A DNA stretch of 64,000 nt, taken from assembly GCA_036489315.1 (NCBI GenBank), contig DASXFZ010000026.1:1-64000 (forward strand), in the 5' to 3' direction. Position numbers and translations under genes: made by a program. Below are positions 53,961 to 63,609 of the stretch, in pieces. The stretch comes from Candidatus Cybelea sp. Lineage in GTDB: Bacteria; Vulcanimicrobiota; Vulcanimicrobiia; Vulcanimicrobiales; Vulcanimicrobiaceae. Each line of letters opens with the position of its first letter. The stretch's first letter is position 1. Under the pieces are notes generated by a model that saw nothing but the letters and a program-made list of their open reading frames with translations, ran no database searches and was not told where the DNA came from.

Positions 53961-55454
53961 ATGACGATGGAAGCAACGATCGCGCGCAGCGCCGCCGAGA
54001 TCGCGCGCGACGTCAATGCCCGCACTACCAGCGCCGCCGAGGTGACGGCCGCGACGCTGGCGCACGCGGAGGCCGTCGAAGGCGAGGTTGGATCGTATCT
54101 GACGCTGCTGCGCGACGTCGCCGAGTCTCACGCCCGTCACGTCGACGAGCGCGTGCGCAACGGCGCGCACCTGCCGCTCGCCGGCGTACCGATCGCGGTA
54201 AAAGACAACATGTGCCTCGAGAACACGCGCACGACGTGCGGCAGCAAAATTCTCGAGCACTGGATTGCGCCGTACACGGCGACCGCCGTCGCACGCATGC
54301 TCGAGGCCGGCGCGGTGCCGATCGGCAAAGCGAACTGCGACGAGTTCGCGATGGGCAGCTCCTGCGAAAACTCGGCGCTCGGCGTCACCCGCAATCCCTA
54401 CGATCTCACGTGCGTCCCCGGGGGATCGAGCGGCGGCTCCGCCGCGGCGGTCGCGGCTTACGAAGCGGCGATCGGTCTGGGCAGCGATACCGGCGGCTCG
54501 ATTCGCGAACCCGGCGCGTTCTGCAATCTCATCGGCTTCAAACCAACGTACGGACGCATCTCGCGCTACGGGCTGATTGCCTTTGCCTCGAGCCTCGATC
54601 AGATCGGTCCGCTCACGCGCACCGTGGAGGATGCGGCGTTCGCCTACGACGCAATGGCCGGCTACGACGTGATGGATGCGACCTCGATCGATCGTCCGGT
54701 CGAGCCGGCGGCTTCGGGACTACGCGAGGACCTCTCCGGCCTGCGCATCGGCCTGGTGCGCGAGTTCGATACGAAGGTTTTGGGCGAGGAGAGCGACGCG
54801 CTCTATCGCAACGCCTACCGCGATCTCGAACGCCTGGGTGCCGAGCTGGTCGAAGTCTCGCTGCCGACGGCTGACTACGGCTTGGCGACCTACTATCTGA
54901 TCGCGCCCGCGGAGTGTTCCTCGAATCTCGCGCGCTTCGACGGCGTGCGCTACGGCCTGCGGGTCGAGGGCGAGGACGTGCGCTCGATGTACGACAAGAC
55001 GCGCGCCGCCGGGTTCGGCCCGGAGGTGAAGCGGCGCATCCTCATCGGCACGCACGCACTTTCGAGCGGCTACTACGACGCGTACTACGTTCGCGCCCAG
55101 AAGGCGCGCACGCTGATCGCGCGCGATTTCGCGGCCGCCTTTGCCGGCTGCGATCTGATCGCGTGCCCGGCGGCGAGCTGTCCGGCGTTCGAGTTCAACG
55201 CCAAGAGCGATCCCTACAGCATGTATCTGATGGACTACTACACGATTCCGATGTCGCTGGCCGGCTTGCCGGCGCTCTCGGTGCCGTGCGGCTGGGTCAT
55301 GCCCGAGGGCGCGAGCCGCCCGATGCCGATCGGCCTGCAGCTTGCGGCGCCGCTCTTTGCCGAGCGGCTGCTGCTGGGCGCCGCCCATGCGTACGAGCGC
55401 GCGACCAATCACGCGCTGGCGCACAAGCCGGAGCTTGCAGGAGTGCGAGCGTGA
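53961..55454 (+). CDS. gatA: Aspartyl/glutamyl-tRNA amidotransferase subunit A
   Basis: GatA is the amidase that releases ammonia from glutamine. The catalytic Lys81 (IAVKDN), cis-Ser156 (PGGSSGGS) and nucleophile Ser180 (SDTGGSIR) are present in the usual spacing. The product is 497 residues. Its TGA overlaps the GTG start of gatB. Confidence 0.96.
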   Translation: MTMEATIARSAAEIARDVNARTTSAAEVTAATLAHAEAVEGEVGSYLTLLRDVAESHARHVDERVRNGAHLPLAGVPIAVKDNMCLENTRTTCGSKILEHWIAPYTATAVARMLEAGAVPIGKANCDEFAMGSSCENSALGVTRNPYDLTCVPGGSSGGSAAAVAAYEAAIGLGSDTGGSIREPGAFCNLIGFKPTYGRISRYGLIAFASSLDQIGPLTRTVEDAAFAYDAMAGYDVMDATSIDRPVEPAASGLREDLSGLRIGLVREFDTKVLGEESDALYRNAYRDLERLGAELVEVSLPTADYGLATYYLIAPAECSSNLARFDGVRYGLRVEGEDVRSMYDKTRAAGFGPEVKRRILIGTHALSSGYYDAYYVRAQKARTLIARDFAAAFAGCDLIACPAASCPAFEFNAKSDPYSMYLMDYYTIPMSLAGLPALSVPCGWVMPEGASRPMPIGLQLAAPLFAERLLLGAAHAYERATNHALAHKPELAGVRA

Positions 55455-56905
55455 CGCAGTACGAAGCGGTCATCGGCGTGGAGTGTCACGTCGAGCTCAA
55501 GACGCAGACCAAGATGTTCTGCGGCTGCCTCAACGAGTTCGGCGGCGAGCCGAACACGAAGACGTGCCCGGTCTGTTTGGGAATGCCCGGCGCGCTGCCG
55601 GTGCCCAACGAACAGGCACTCACGCACATCGTTCGGACGGGGCTCGCCTTCGGCGCCGAGATTCCGGTGTTTTCGAAGTTCGATCGCAAGAACTACTTTT
55701 ATCCCGACATGCCCAAGGATTACCAAATTTCCCAGTACGACATGCCGCTGACCGTCGGCGGCGAGGTGATGTACTGGCTCGATGACGGCTCGCTGAAAAG
55801 CTGCCGCCTCACGCGCATCCACCTGGAAGAAGACACCGGCAAATCGACGCACGCCGGTTCGGGCGACGGCCGCATCGCCGGCAGCTCGTACTCATTGCTC
55901 GATTTCAATCGCGCCGGCGTTCCGTTGATGGAGTGCGTCTCCGAACCCGAGCTGCACAGCGCGCGCGACGCCGTCGCCTACCTCGAGTCGCTGCGCCGGA
56001 CGCTGCTGGCGCTCGGCGTGAGCGACGTGAAGATGGAGGAAGGCTCGCTGCGCTGCGATGCCAACGTTTCCGTGCGTCCGGCCGGCTCCGATCGGCTCGG
56101 CACGAAGACCGAGATCAAGAACATGAACTCGTTCCGTTCCGTCGAGCGCGCGATCGAGAGCGAGATCGCGCGGCAGATCGCGTTGCTCGCGGGCGGCGGG
56201 CGAATCGTTCAGGAGACGCGCGGCTGGGACGAGCTCAAGGGCGTCACGCATTCGATGCGCAGCAAGGAAGAAGCGCACGACTACCGTTACTTTCCCGATC
56301 CCGACCTCGTGCCGCTGGAGATTCCACGCGAGCTCGTCGACCGGCTGCAGGCCGCACTCCCGGCGATGCCGTGGCGCCGCTTCGAGCGGTACACCAAGGA
56401 GTACGGCCTCGCCGTCAACGCCGCGACCCAGCTGATCGATAATCTCTCGCTCGCGCAGTATTTCGACGACGTCGTCGCGCGTAGCCGCAATCCGCAGCAG
56501 TCGAGCAACTTCGTGCTCGGCGAGCTCTCGCGCTTGGCCAACGAGACCGGCGTTGCGGTCGCCGATTCGAAGGTCGACGTCGGGCATCTCGCCGAGCTGA
56601 TCGAGCTCGTCGAGGGCAAGAAGATCAACTCGAAGATCGCTAAGGACCTGCTCGTGCGCATGTGGGACGGCGCCGGTTCACCCACGGCGCTCGTCGAGCG
56701 CGAAGGCTTGGCGCAGACCAGCGACCCGGCCGCGATCGAGCGATTCGTCGACGAGGTGCTGGCCGCCAACGAAAAGGTCGTCGCCGATTACAAAGCCGGC
56801 AAAACCAACGTGCTCGGCTTTCTCGTCGGCCAGGTGATGAAGGCCTCGCGCGGCAAGGCCGATCCGGCCCTGGCCAACGAGCTGGTAAAGACGAAGCTCG
56901 CGTAG
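55451..56905 (+). CDS. gatB: Aspartyl/glutamyl-tRNA amidotransferase subunit B
   Basis: GatB activates the misacylated tRNA. GTG 55451 gives 484 residues beginning QYEAVIGVECHVELKT, with CPVCLGMPG, KNYFYPDMPKDYQISQYD and a C-terminal YqeY-like helical domain ending KADPALANELV. The zinc cysteines are CGC...CPVC. Upstream in-frame codons are antisense-like extensions over gatA and are left out. Confidence 0.96.
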   Translation: MTQYEAVIGVECHVELKTQTKMFCGCLNEFGGEPNTKTCPVCLGMPGALPVPNEQALTHIVRTGLAFGAEIPVFSKFDRKNYFYPDMPKDYQISQYDMPLTVGGEVMYWLDDGSLKSCRLTRIHLEEDTGKSTHAGSGDGRIAGSSYSLLDFNRAGVPLMECVSEPELHSARDAVAYLESLRRTLLALGVSDVKMEEGSLRCDANVSVRPAGSDRLGTKTEIKNMNSFRSVERAIESEIARQIALLAGGGRIVQETRGWDELKGVTHSMRSKEEAHDYRYFPDPDLVPLEIPRELVDRLQAALPAMPWRRFERYTKEYGLAVNAATQLIDNLSLAQYFDDVVARSRNPQQSSNFVLGELSRLANETGVAVADSKVDVGHLAELIELVEGKKINSKIAKDLLVRMWDGAGSPTALVEREGLAQTSDPAAIERFVDEVLAANEKVVADYKAGKTNVLGFLVGQVMKASRGKADPALANELVKTKLA

Positions 56906-56918
56906 CCCGCCGATTCCG

Positions 56919-59264
56919 ATGAGCCTCGCAGATGCTCGCACCCTCGACGCGCTCGACTTCGCGCGAGTGCGCGAGCGTGTCGTCTCCGCGACGCGGACGC
57001 AGCGCGGTCGTGCGTTGGCCAACGATCTGCTGCCCGATGCGGATTTTGCGATCGTGCGCCGGGAGCAGCTGCGCACCGAAGCGATGCGCTCGCTCGCGGC
57101 GAGCGCCGACGTCACGATCATGCCGGCGATCGACACGGCGCCCTACACCGAAGCCGCGCAGGTCGGCCGAACGCTCGCCGCGGCGGAGCTGCGTTCGGTC
57201 GGCGATGCGCTGGCAGCGGCCGCCGCCGCGCACAAGGCGGTGCGCGAGCATCCGGACTTAGCCTCGGTCGTCGCGCCCTACACGCCGTTGCGCGAGCTGG
57301 CGCATTCGCTCGTCGACGCGATCGACGAACGCGGCACGGTTCTGGATCGTGCATCGCATGCGCTGGGGCGGATCCGGCGCAGCCTCGTTGCGGCGCAAGG
57401 CGAGGCGCGCGATCGCATCTCTTCGATCCTCAACGGCGCCAAGTACGCCAAAGCGATTCAGGACCGCGTGGTCACGATTCGCAACGGGCGCTTCGTCATT
57501 CCGATTAAGGCGGAGTTTGCCGGCAGCCTGCCCAGCATCGTGCACGATACCAGCTCGAGCGGCCAGACGCTCTTCGTCGAGCCGCTGTCGGCGCTCGACA
57601 GCAACAACCGCGTGCGCACGCTGCAGATCGAAGAGGAGCGCGAGGTGCAGCGCGTTCTGCAGGTACTCTCCGCGCAAGTCGGCGCACGCGCGGCCGAGGT
57701 CGAGGCGAACGTCGAAGTGCTCGCAACGCTCGATCTGCTCGCGGCGAAGGCCGAACTGGCGCGCCGCGGCGGCGGCGTGATGCCCGAGCTGAGCGACGAG
57801 CCGAGTTTGATCGTCGACAATGGCCGGCACCCTTTGCTCGATTCGCGTGCGGTGCCGCAGTCGCTGCGGCTCGACGACGCGACGCGGCTGCTGGTGATCA
57901 GCGGCCCGAACATGGGAGGCAAGACCGTCGCGCTGAAGATGGCCGGGCTCTACGTCGTCATGGCGTATTGCGGACTGCAGCTGCCGGCCGGCGGGGCGAC
58001 GTGCATCGGGCGCTTCGAGCGCGTGGTCGCCGATATCGGCGACGAGCAGTCGCTGGCGGCCAACGCGTCGACCTTCTCCGCGCACTTACAGCGCATGCGC
58101 GAGATCCTCGAAGATGCCGGCTCGCGCACCTTGGCGATCGTCGATGAAATCGGCGGCGGCACCGAACCCGCGGCGGGCACGGCGCTCGCGGTCGCGATGC
58201 TCGAACGGCTGCTGGCATGCGGCGCGAAAGCGATCGTTTCGACGCACTCCACGGAGCTCAAGCTTTTCGCGCACTCCACGCCCGGCGTCGCCAACGCGAG
58301 CGTTCGCTTCGACTCGACAACCTTTCAGCCAACCTTCGAGCTCGACATCGGCGCGCCGGGGCAGTCGCTGGCGTTTCCGCTCGCGACGCGTCTGGGTCTT
58401 TCCGAGGCAATCGTCGCGCGCGCGACCGAGTTGATGGAGGATCGCGAGCGCGATTACGAAGCGGCGCTTGCCGAGCTTTCGCTGCGCAACAGCGAGCTGC
58501 GGGAGTCGCGAACGCGCTTGGAGGGCGAACGCCGAGCGGTCGCCGTGCAGGGCGAGTCGCTGCGGCACGATCGGGACGAGCTCGATGCGCAGCGGCGCCG
58601 CTTCGGCGCGAACGCCGAAGAGCGTTTGGCGCAGGGTCTGCGCGATTTCACCCGCGAGCTGCAGCGGCGCGCCGACGAATCGTCAGAACACGGTGCGCGA
58701 CGGCGCGCGCGCGTGACGCCGGGGCAGACGGCGGCGCTGGCTCAAACGATCGAAGCGATCCGTCAGGATCTCGGCATCCGCCCCGAAGCGCAGCGCGCGC
58801 AGGACGATCAAACCTTTGCGCTCGGCGATCGCGTGCGGATTCGCTCGCTCGATCAAGAAGCCGTCGTTTCGGAGGACTGGGACGAAAGGTTGCTCGTTTC
58901 GATCGGTTCAATGAAGATGATGGTGGAGAAAAGCGATGTCACGCGTTTGGGGGCGCCTCCCAAACGCGCGCGGTCGAGCGCCGTCACCGCCGATACGCGG
59001 ATGGCGGCGGCTGGTAGAAGCGTCGCGTCGCTCGACGTACGGGGAAAGCGTTACGCCGAAGCCGAGCCGCTGGTCGAACGCTGGATCGACGATGCGCTGC
59101 TTGCGGGTAACCTCGAGTTGCGGCTGATTCACGGTAAGGGAACCGGCATGTTGGGGCGCGGCCTGCAGGAGTATCTTCGCGGTCATGCGGCGGTGACGAG
59201 CTACCGCTACGGTAACGAAGAGGAGGGATCCAGCGGCGTGACGATCCTGGAGCTGCGCGGGTGA
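56919..59264 (+). CDS. mutS2: MutS2 family protein with Smr nuclease domain
   Basis: The 781-residue protein has the MutS2 core, Walker A SGPNMGGKT, the acidic LAIVDEIGGG and TSTHS-like signature, a long coiled coil, and a C-terminal Smr domain (LDVRGKRYAEA, LIHGKGTGMLG). MutS2 acts on branched DNA and stalled or collided ribosomes, not in mismatch repair. The stop overlaps the GTG of tyrS. Confidence 0.95.
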   Translation: MSLADARTLDALDFARVRERVVSATRTQRGRALANDLLPDADFAIVRREQLRTEAMRSLAASADVTIMPAIDTAPYTEAAQVGRTLAAAELRSVGDALAAAAAAHKAVREHPDLASVVAPYTPLRELAHSLVDAIDERGTVLDRASHALGRIRRSLVAAQGEARDRISSILNGAKYAKAIQDRVVTIRNGRFVIPIKAEFAGSLPSIVHDTSSSGQTLFVEPLSALDSNNRVRTLQIEEEREVQRVLQVLSAQVGARAAEVEANVEVLATLDLLAAKAELARRGGGVMPELSDEPSLIVDNGRHPLLDSRAVPQSLRLDDATRLLVISGPNMGGKTVALKMAGLYVVMAYCGLQLPAGGATCIGRFERVVADIGDEQSLAANASTFSAHLQRMREILEDAGSRTLAIVDEIGGGTEPAAGTALAVAMLERLLACGAKAIVSTHSTELKLFAHSTPGVANASVRFDSTTFQPTFELDIGAPGQSLAFPLATRLGLSEAIVARATELMEDRERDYEAALAELSLRNSELRESRTRLEGERRAVAVQGESLRHDRDELDAQRRRFGANAEERLAQGLRDFTRELQRRADESSEHGARRRARVTPGQTAALAQTIEAIRQDLGIRPEAQRAQDDQTFALGDRVRIRSLDQEAVVSEDWDERLLVSIGSMKMMVEKSDVTRLGAPPKRARSSAVTADTRMAAAGRSVASLDVRGKRYAEAEPLVERWIDDALLAGNLELRLIHGKGTGMLGRGLQEYLRGHAAVTSYRYGNEEEGSSGVTILELRG

Positions 59265-60442
59265 CGGCGGCCGAACTGCTCGACGGTTTCGATCACGTCG
59301 AGACCGTTGCCGATTTCGAGCAACGGCTCAAGCTGGGGCGTCCGCTTCGGGTCAAGCTGGGAATCGACCCGACGAGCCCCGATCTTCACCTCGGCTTTAT
59401 GGTGGTTCTGAATCAGCTGCAGCGCTTCGCGCAAGCGGGGCACCATGTGACGCTGATCATCGGCGATTTCACCGCGCGCATCGGGGATCCGAGCGGACGA
59501 AACGTCACGCGTCCGCAGCTTTCGCAAGAAGAGATCGAGGCGAACATGCAGACCTACACCGAGCAGGCCGGCAAGGTGCTCGATCTGGAGCGCATCGAGA
59601 TTCGCTACAACTCCGAATGGCTCGACAAGCTCGGCTTCAGCGATCTGGTGAAGCTGCTGGCGAAGGCGACCATCGCGCAAATGCTCGAGCGCAACGACTT
59701 TCACGAGCGTTTCGAGGCCGGCGCGCCGATCTCGCTGCACGAGCTGCTCTATCCGGTGGCGCAGGCCTATGATTCGGTGGCGATCGAAGCCGATGTGGAG
59801 CTCGGCGGGACGGATCAACTCTTCAACCTGCTTCTCGGCCGCCACTTTCAGCGCGAGTTCGGGCAGCTGCCGCAGATTTGCGCGACCGTGCCGCTGCTCG
59901 TTGGCCTCGACGGCGAGAAGAAGATGAGCAAGTCACTCGGCAACTACGTCGGCGTCGGGGAATCTGCGACCGAGCAGTTTGGGAAGCTGATGAGAATCTC
60001 CGACGAGCTGCTTCCGGCATACGCGCGGTACGCGGCGTTCCGCTCCTCGGGAGATTCGGCTAAGCTCGACGACGACATCGCCGCCGGGCGCGTGAAAGCG
60101 ATGGATGAGAAGAAGCGGCTTGCGGAAGAAATTGTGGCGCGCTATCACGGTGCGGGTGAGGCTGCGGCAGCGCGCGATTTCTTCGAGCGCACCGTCCAGC
60201 GCAAAGAGATTCCAACGGAGAACCTGCCGGAGATCGAGCTGGGCGATTGCAAGCGCGTCAGCGAACTTCTCGTCAAGGCGGGTTTTGCCGAAAGCAAACG
60301 CGCCGCCGAACGATTGATTTCCGGCGGCGGCGTGAAGATCGACGGCGAACCGGTGAAAGAAGCGAATCAGCCGTGGAATACTACCGAGCCGGCCGTCTTG
60401 TCGGTAGGCTCCCGCAGGTTCGTCCGCATTCTGCGCTCTTAG
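59261..60442 (+). CDS. tyrS: Tyrosyl-tRNA synthetase
   Basis: The 393 residues contain the class I HIGH-type motif HLGF (43-46), KMSKS at 221-225, and a C-terminal S4 RNA-binding domain (ERLISGGGVKIDG). It charges tRNA-Tyr. GTG 59261 overlaps the mutS2 stop by four bases. It ends the operon; a hairpin with a T-run lies about 50 bases downstream. Confidence 0.96.
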   Translation: MTAAELLDGFDHVETVADFEQRLKLGRPLRVKLGIDPTSPDLHLGFMVVLNQLQRFAQAGHHVTLIIGDFTARIGDPSGRNVTRPQLSQEEIEANMQTYTEQAGKVLDLERIEIRYNSEWLDKLGFSDLVKLLAKATIAQMLERNDFHERFEAGAPISLHELLYPVAQAYDSVAIEADVELGGTDQLFNLLLGRHFQREFGQLPQICATVPLLVGLDGEKKMSKSLGNYVGVGESATEQFGKLMRISDELLPAYARYAAFRSSGDSAKLDDDIAAGRVKAMDEKKRLAEEIVARYHGAGEAAAARDFFERTVQRKEIPTENLPEIELGDCKRVSELLVKAGFAESKRAAERLISGGGVKIDGEPVKEANQPWNTTEPAVLSVGSRRFVRILRS

Positions 60443-60489
60443 GGAGGCGCAAACGGCCTAACCCGTGGGCCGAGCGGCCGAACAGGCGC

Positions 60490-60529
60490 GAGGGCCTTTT
60501 GCTCAAAAAGGCGCTCGATAAGGGTTTTT
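60490..60529 (+). terminator. Hairpin with T-run between tyrS and the GloVer lipoprotein
   Basis: GAGGGCCTTTT (60490-60500) pairs with AAAAAGGCGCTC (60505-60516) and TTTTT follows at 60525-60529. It can end tyrS transcription. Upstream, 60454-60479 has CGGCC...GGCCG...CGGCC segments that can pair in two ways, so a switch-like leader is possible. Confidence 0.5.
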
Positions 60530-60582
60530 CGGAGGTAAGGCCGCGCAAATGAAGGATGTTCTCCCGAAAGGGAGGGCCACTT

Positions 60583-61767
60583 ATGAAGCCGGTTGCTGCT
60601 GTATTTTTTTTGATTGCGCTCGCCGCGTGTTCGCGACCGTCCACGCCGGCGCTAATTCCTGACGCACCGGCGAGCGCGGGCGCCGCAAGAACCAGCGCCG
60701 GTTTTAGCACGCTCGTGCAGTTTAAAGGAAGCAATGGCTGTACTCCGATCGGCGGACTCGTCGCTGCGGGAACGACGCTGTACGGAACCACGACCTGCGG
60801 CGGGGCGCACCATAAAGGAAACATATTCCGGGTCGATATCAGCGGAAAGAAGTTTCACGTCGTGCGTGATTTCGGCAGGGCCGAGCAAGGAACGAGTTCA
60901 ACGCTGCTGCTTGTCGGGCGCACGCTTTACGGGACGGCATCGCAAGGCGGGCCCAAGGGCTACGGCAGCGTCTATAGCATCGGTCTAAACGGCAAGGTGA
61001 ACTGGGTCAAGGGTTTCACCGAGGCGGCACACCCCTATGGCGGATTAACGGAACTCAACGGTGAGTTCTATGGAACGACTGTCAACGGCGGCGGTTTCGG
61101 GTCCTGCGGAGTCTTAGGGTGTGGCACCGTATTCAAAACCGGACCGTCCGGGGAACCAACGACCATCTATAGCTTCGGGCACACGGCCATCGGCCCAGCC
61201 AATCCCTATGGGCGCCTCTCCGTTTACGACGGCGCGCTTTACGGCACGACGAAGCTTGGCGGCCTGTATAACACGGGCACGGTCTTTCGCGTGACCACCA
61301 GCGGCCAAGAGGGCATGGTCTTCGGCTTTGGCGATTACAACGGCGGGGTGTCGCCGTCCGGCGCTCTGGCGATCGTTAAGGGCCCTCGCTTCTACGGAAC
61401 GACCGAAACGGGCGGCAAGTTCCGGCAGGGGAGTGTTTATCGTGACCCTGGGTATGGACGGCCCTGGGGATATAGCTTCGGTGCGTCGTCGAACGATGGG
61501 GCGCAGCCTGAAGGGGGTGTCATCCGTATGGGAGGTGCCGTCTACGGCACCACTTCGGCGGGCGGCGACGCCGGTTGTGGAACGATTTTCGAGATTACCG
61601 GTAAACGGGCTGCGTCGATTGTGGAGCGGGTACTCCATCGCTTTGCGGGGAGTGCCGACGGCTGTCATCCGATGTCGGAGCTGACGCCGGTAAATGGGGT
61701 TCTTTACGGCACGACCTCGAGCGGCGGCGCGAACAACGGCGGCACGGTTTTTGCACTGAAACCATAA
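60583..61767 (+). CDS. GloVer-repeat lipoprotein
   Basis: ATG 60583 after AGGGAGG gives 394 residues with a lipobox LAAC. The body consists of seven or more repeats of the type LYGTTxxGGxxxxGTVF, the choice-of-anchor tandem repeat named GloVer, which folds as a propeller-like surface protein. Upstream in-frame ATG 60556 would add nine residues before the signal. Role is unknown; binding or adhesion is likely. Confidence 0.85.
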   Translation: MKPVAAVFFLIALAACSRPSTPALIPDAPASAGAARTSAGFSTLVQFKGSNGCTPIGGLVAAGTTLYGTTTCGGAHHKGNIFRVDISGKKFHVVRDFGRAEQGTSSTLLLVGRTLYGTASQGGPKGYGSVYSIGLNGKVNWVKGFTEAAHPYGGLTELNGEFYGTTVNGGGFGSCGVLGCGTVFKTGPSGEPTTIYSFGHTAIGPANPYGRLSVYDGALYGTTKLGGLYNTGTVFRVTTSGQEGMVFGFGDYNGGVSPSGALAIVKGPRFYGTTETGGKFRQGSVYRDPGYGRPWGYSFGASSNDGAQPEGGVIRMGGAVYGTTSAGGDAGCGTIFEITGKRAASIVERVLHRFAGSADGCHPMSELTPVNGVLYGTTSSGGANNGGTVFALKP

Positions 61768-61787
61768 GCTCGCTGTAGGGCGGCAGC

Positions 61788-62672
61788 TCATGACACTCGA
61801 GCGGACAGCTCCCTTACCTCATCCGCGGTAAACACGTATTCGGTTTTGCAGTATTCGCAGGTGGCTTCGGTGAGGTCGCGTTCGCGGGTGAGAGCGAGCA
61901 GTTCGTCGGCGCCCAGGCCGAGCAGCACCGCTTCGACCTTCGCGCGAGTGCAGCGGCACGCGAAGCGCACATCGAGCGGGCGGATGGCGCGCAGTTCCGT
62001 GTCGCCGGCGATCGAACGCAGCAGCGCCTCGGCATCGGCGCCCTGCGAAATTTGCTGCGTGACCGGCGGCATCGCGACGGCGCGTGCTTCGAGCGCCGCG
62101 AGCAGCTTTTCGTCGGCACCGGGCAGCGCTTGCGCGATAATACCGCCGGCGGCAATGACGCCGTTGGGATTCGCCAGCACGCCCAGCGCGACGATGCTGG
62201 GAATCTGTTCGGATTGCGCGAGGTAGGCGGCTAGATCTTCGGCGATCTCGCCGCTTGCCAGCGGAACGACGCCGACGTACGGCTGCCCGACATCGGTCGA
62301 GCGCGTCACTTGAAGGGAACCTTTCCCAACCGCGCCCGCAACGTTGAACTTGCCGCGCTCGTCGACGGGAAGCTCTACTTGCCCGTTGCGCGCGTAGCCG
62401 CGCGCGCCGATCGTCTGTTCGTCGAGAAACCATGCGTCGGCCGCAATATTCCCGAGCGGCCCGTCGCCGGCGATCTGCAGCGAAATTCGCTCGTTGCCCT
62501 TGAGATTGGCGGCCAGAAGCGCGGCGCCGGTTGCTAATCGCCCGACCGCGGCCGTGGCCGTCGGCCAAAGGTCGTGCCGATCGCGGATCTCGCCGACGAG
62601 ACCGGTCGTAATGGCGGCGGTGATCGCGATGCCGGCGTCGACCGCGGAGGCGGCGAGGATTCTGTCGGGCAT
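61788..62672 (-). CDS. hslO: Hsp33 redox-regulated chaperone
   Basis: Hsp33 protects proteins during oxidative stress when its zinc site is oxidised. The 294 residues have LKGNERISLQIAGDGPLG, the linker region, and the C-terminal zinc cysteines CRC and CEYC. The gene is divergent from aroQ, with 52 bases between starts. Confidence 0.95.
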   Translation of the reverse strand: MPDRILAASAVDAGIAITAAITTGLVGEIRDRHDLWPTATAAVGRLATGAALLAANLKGNERISLQIAGDGPLGNIAADAWFLDEQTIGARGYARNGQVELPVDERGKFNVAGAVGKGSLQVTRSTDVGQPYVGVVPLASGEIAEDLAAYLAQSEQIPSIVALGVLANPNGVIAAGGIIAQALPGADEKLLAALEARAVAMPPVTQQISQGADAEALLRSIAGDTELRAIRPLDVRFACRCTRAKVEAVLLGLGADELLALTRERDLTEATCEYCKTEYVFTADEVRELSARVS

Positions 62673-62724
62673 GAGCGCCTCTGGGGCAAAGGCTCGCGCT
62701 TTTCCTCCAAAGAAGGGCCCAACG

Positions 62725-63159
62725 ATGCGCGTTTTGGTTTTACACGGGCCAAATCTGGATCTGCTCGGCGAGCGAGAGCCGGAGCTCTACGGAACGCAAA
62801 CACTCGAGGAACTCAACGGCGCGATTCTTCTGGCCGCGAAGGAGTTCCATTTCGAGGTTCGCTGCGAGCAGTACAACGGCGAAGGCCGCCTGATCGACGC
62901 GCTGCACGCCGCTCGCAAAACCGATGCCGGCGTCGTCATCAACCCCGGCGCCTACGCGCACTATTCGTACGCGATCGCCGACGCGATCGCCGCGATCCGC
63001 ATCCCCGTCGTCGAAGTGCACCTGTCGAACGTCGCCGCCCGAGAGGAATTTCGCCGAACGAGCGTGACGGCGGCAGCCTGCCGGGGAGTCGTGACCGGCC
63101 TCGGCGCGGCCGGCTACATCCTCGCGCTGCGCGCGCTCGCGGAAATTCTCGCCGCCTGA
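62725..63159 (+). CDS. aroQ: 3-dehydroquinate dehydratase, type II
   Basis: AroQ makes 3-dehydroshikimate, the AroE substrate. ATG 62725 follows AAGGG. VLVLHGPNLDLLGEREPELYG includes catalytic Tyr22, NPGAYAHYSYAI binds substrate, and EVHLSN carries the histidine. The 144 residues match the family length. An open frame upstream is antisense to hslO and is left out. Confidence 0.95.
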   Translation: MRVLVLHGPNLDLLGEREPELYGTQTLEELNGAILLAAKEFHFEVRCEQYNGEGRLIDALHAARKTDAGVVINPGAYAHYSYAIADAIAAIRIPVVEVHLSNVAAREEFRRTSVTAAACRGVVTGLGAAGYILALRALAEILAA

Positions 63160-63207
63160 AGGCAGCCGAGCCACGCTGTTGAACGATTGCTCCTCTCCGA
63201 GCCGAGT

Positions 63208-63212
63208 AGGAG
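63208..63212 (+). promoter_or_regulatory. Ribosome-binding site AGGAG choosing the TTG start of the HU gene
   Basis: AGGAG lies eight bases before TTG 63221, where the protein would begin MTKADVVD as in typical HU. The upstream TTG 63179 has no such site. Confidence 0.6.
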
Positions 63213-63220
63213 ATGCGACG

Positions 63221-63535
63221 TTGACAAAAGCAGATGTCGTCGACGCCGTCGCCATAGAGGCTGAGCTCTCCAGGCGAAAGGCTGGCGAAATAGTAGACTT
63301 GATCCTCAACGAGATCAAGGGAGCGCTCCTGAAAGGCGACCGCGTCGCGCTAAATCCTTTCGGGAGCTTCGTCGTGCGCTCGCGCAAGGCTCGTGCCGGA
63401 CGCAATCCGAAAACCGGAGAGCCGATTAACATCCCGTCACGAAAGGTTCCGGCCTTCGTCGCCGGAAAATCGCTCAAGGACGCGATCGGCGGCAACCGCT
63501 CGCGCAGGAAGCGGAAAAAAGCCAACGGGCTGTAG
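63221..63535 (+). CDS. HU/IHF-family DNA-binding protein
   Basis: From TTG 63221 the product has 104 residues. TKADVVDAV, GDRVALNPFGSFVVRSRKARAGRNPKTGE and IPSRKVPAFVAGKSLKDAI are the HU/IHF core and DNA-clamping arms. A basic tail (RSRRKRKK) is longer than in E. coli HU. It organises the nucleoid. The last three codons and the TAG stop form the 5' end of tRNA-Pro. Confidence 0.92.
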   Translation: MTKADVVDAVAIEAELSRRKAGEIVDLILNEIKGALLKGDRVALNPFGSFVVRSRKARAGRNPKTGEPINIPSRKVPAFVAGKSLKDAIGGNRSRRKRKKANGL

Positions 63536-63600
63536 CGAAGCTTGGTTATCGCGCTAGTCTGGGGGACTAGAGATCGCTGGTTCGAATCCAGTCAGCCCGA
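63526..63600 (+). tRNA. tRNA-Pro(GGG)
   Basis: CGGGCTG (63526-63532) pairs with CAGCCCG (63593-63599) as the acceptor stem. The D-arm is GCGAAGCTTGGTTATCGC, the anticodon stem CTAGT/ACTAG has the loop CTGGGGG with anticodon GGG, and TTCGAATC is the T-loop. Discriminator A; CCA is not encoded. Ten bases overlap the end of the HU gene on the same strand. Confidence 0.95.
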
Positions 63601-63609
63601 GATTAATCC

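Noticed and set aside
54914-55450. Long upstream extension of gatB
   Set aside because: It overlaps gatA in another frame and is Arg-rich; the GTG overlapping the gatA stop fits GatB.
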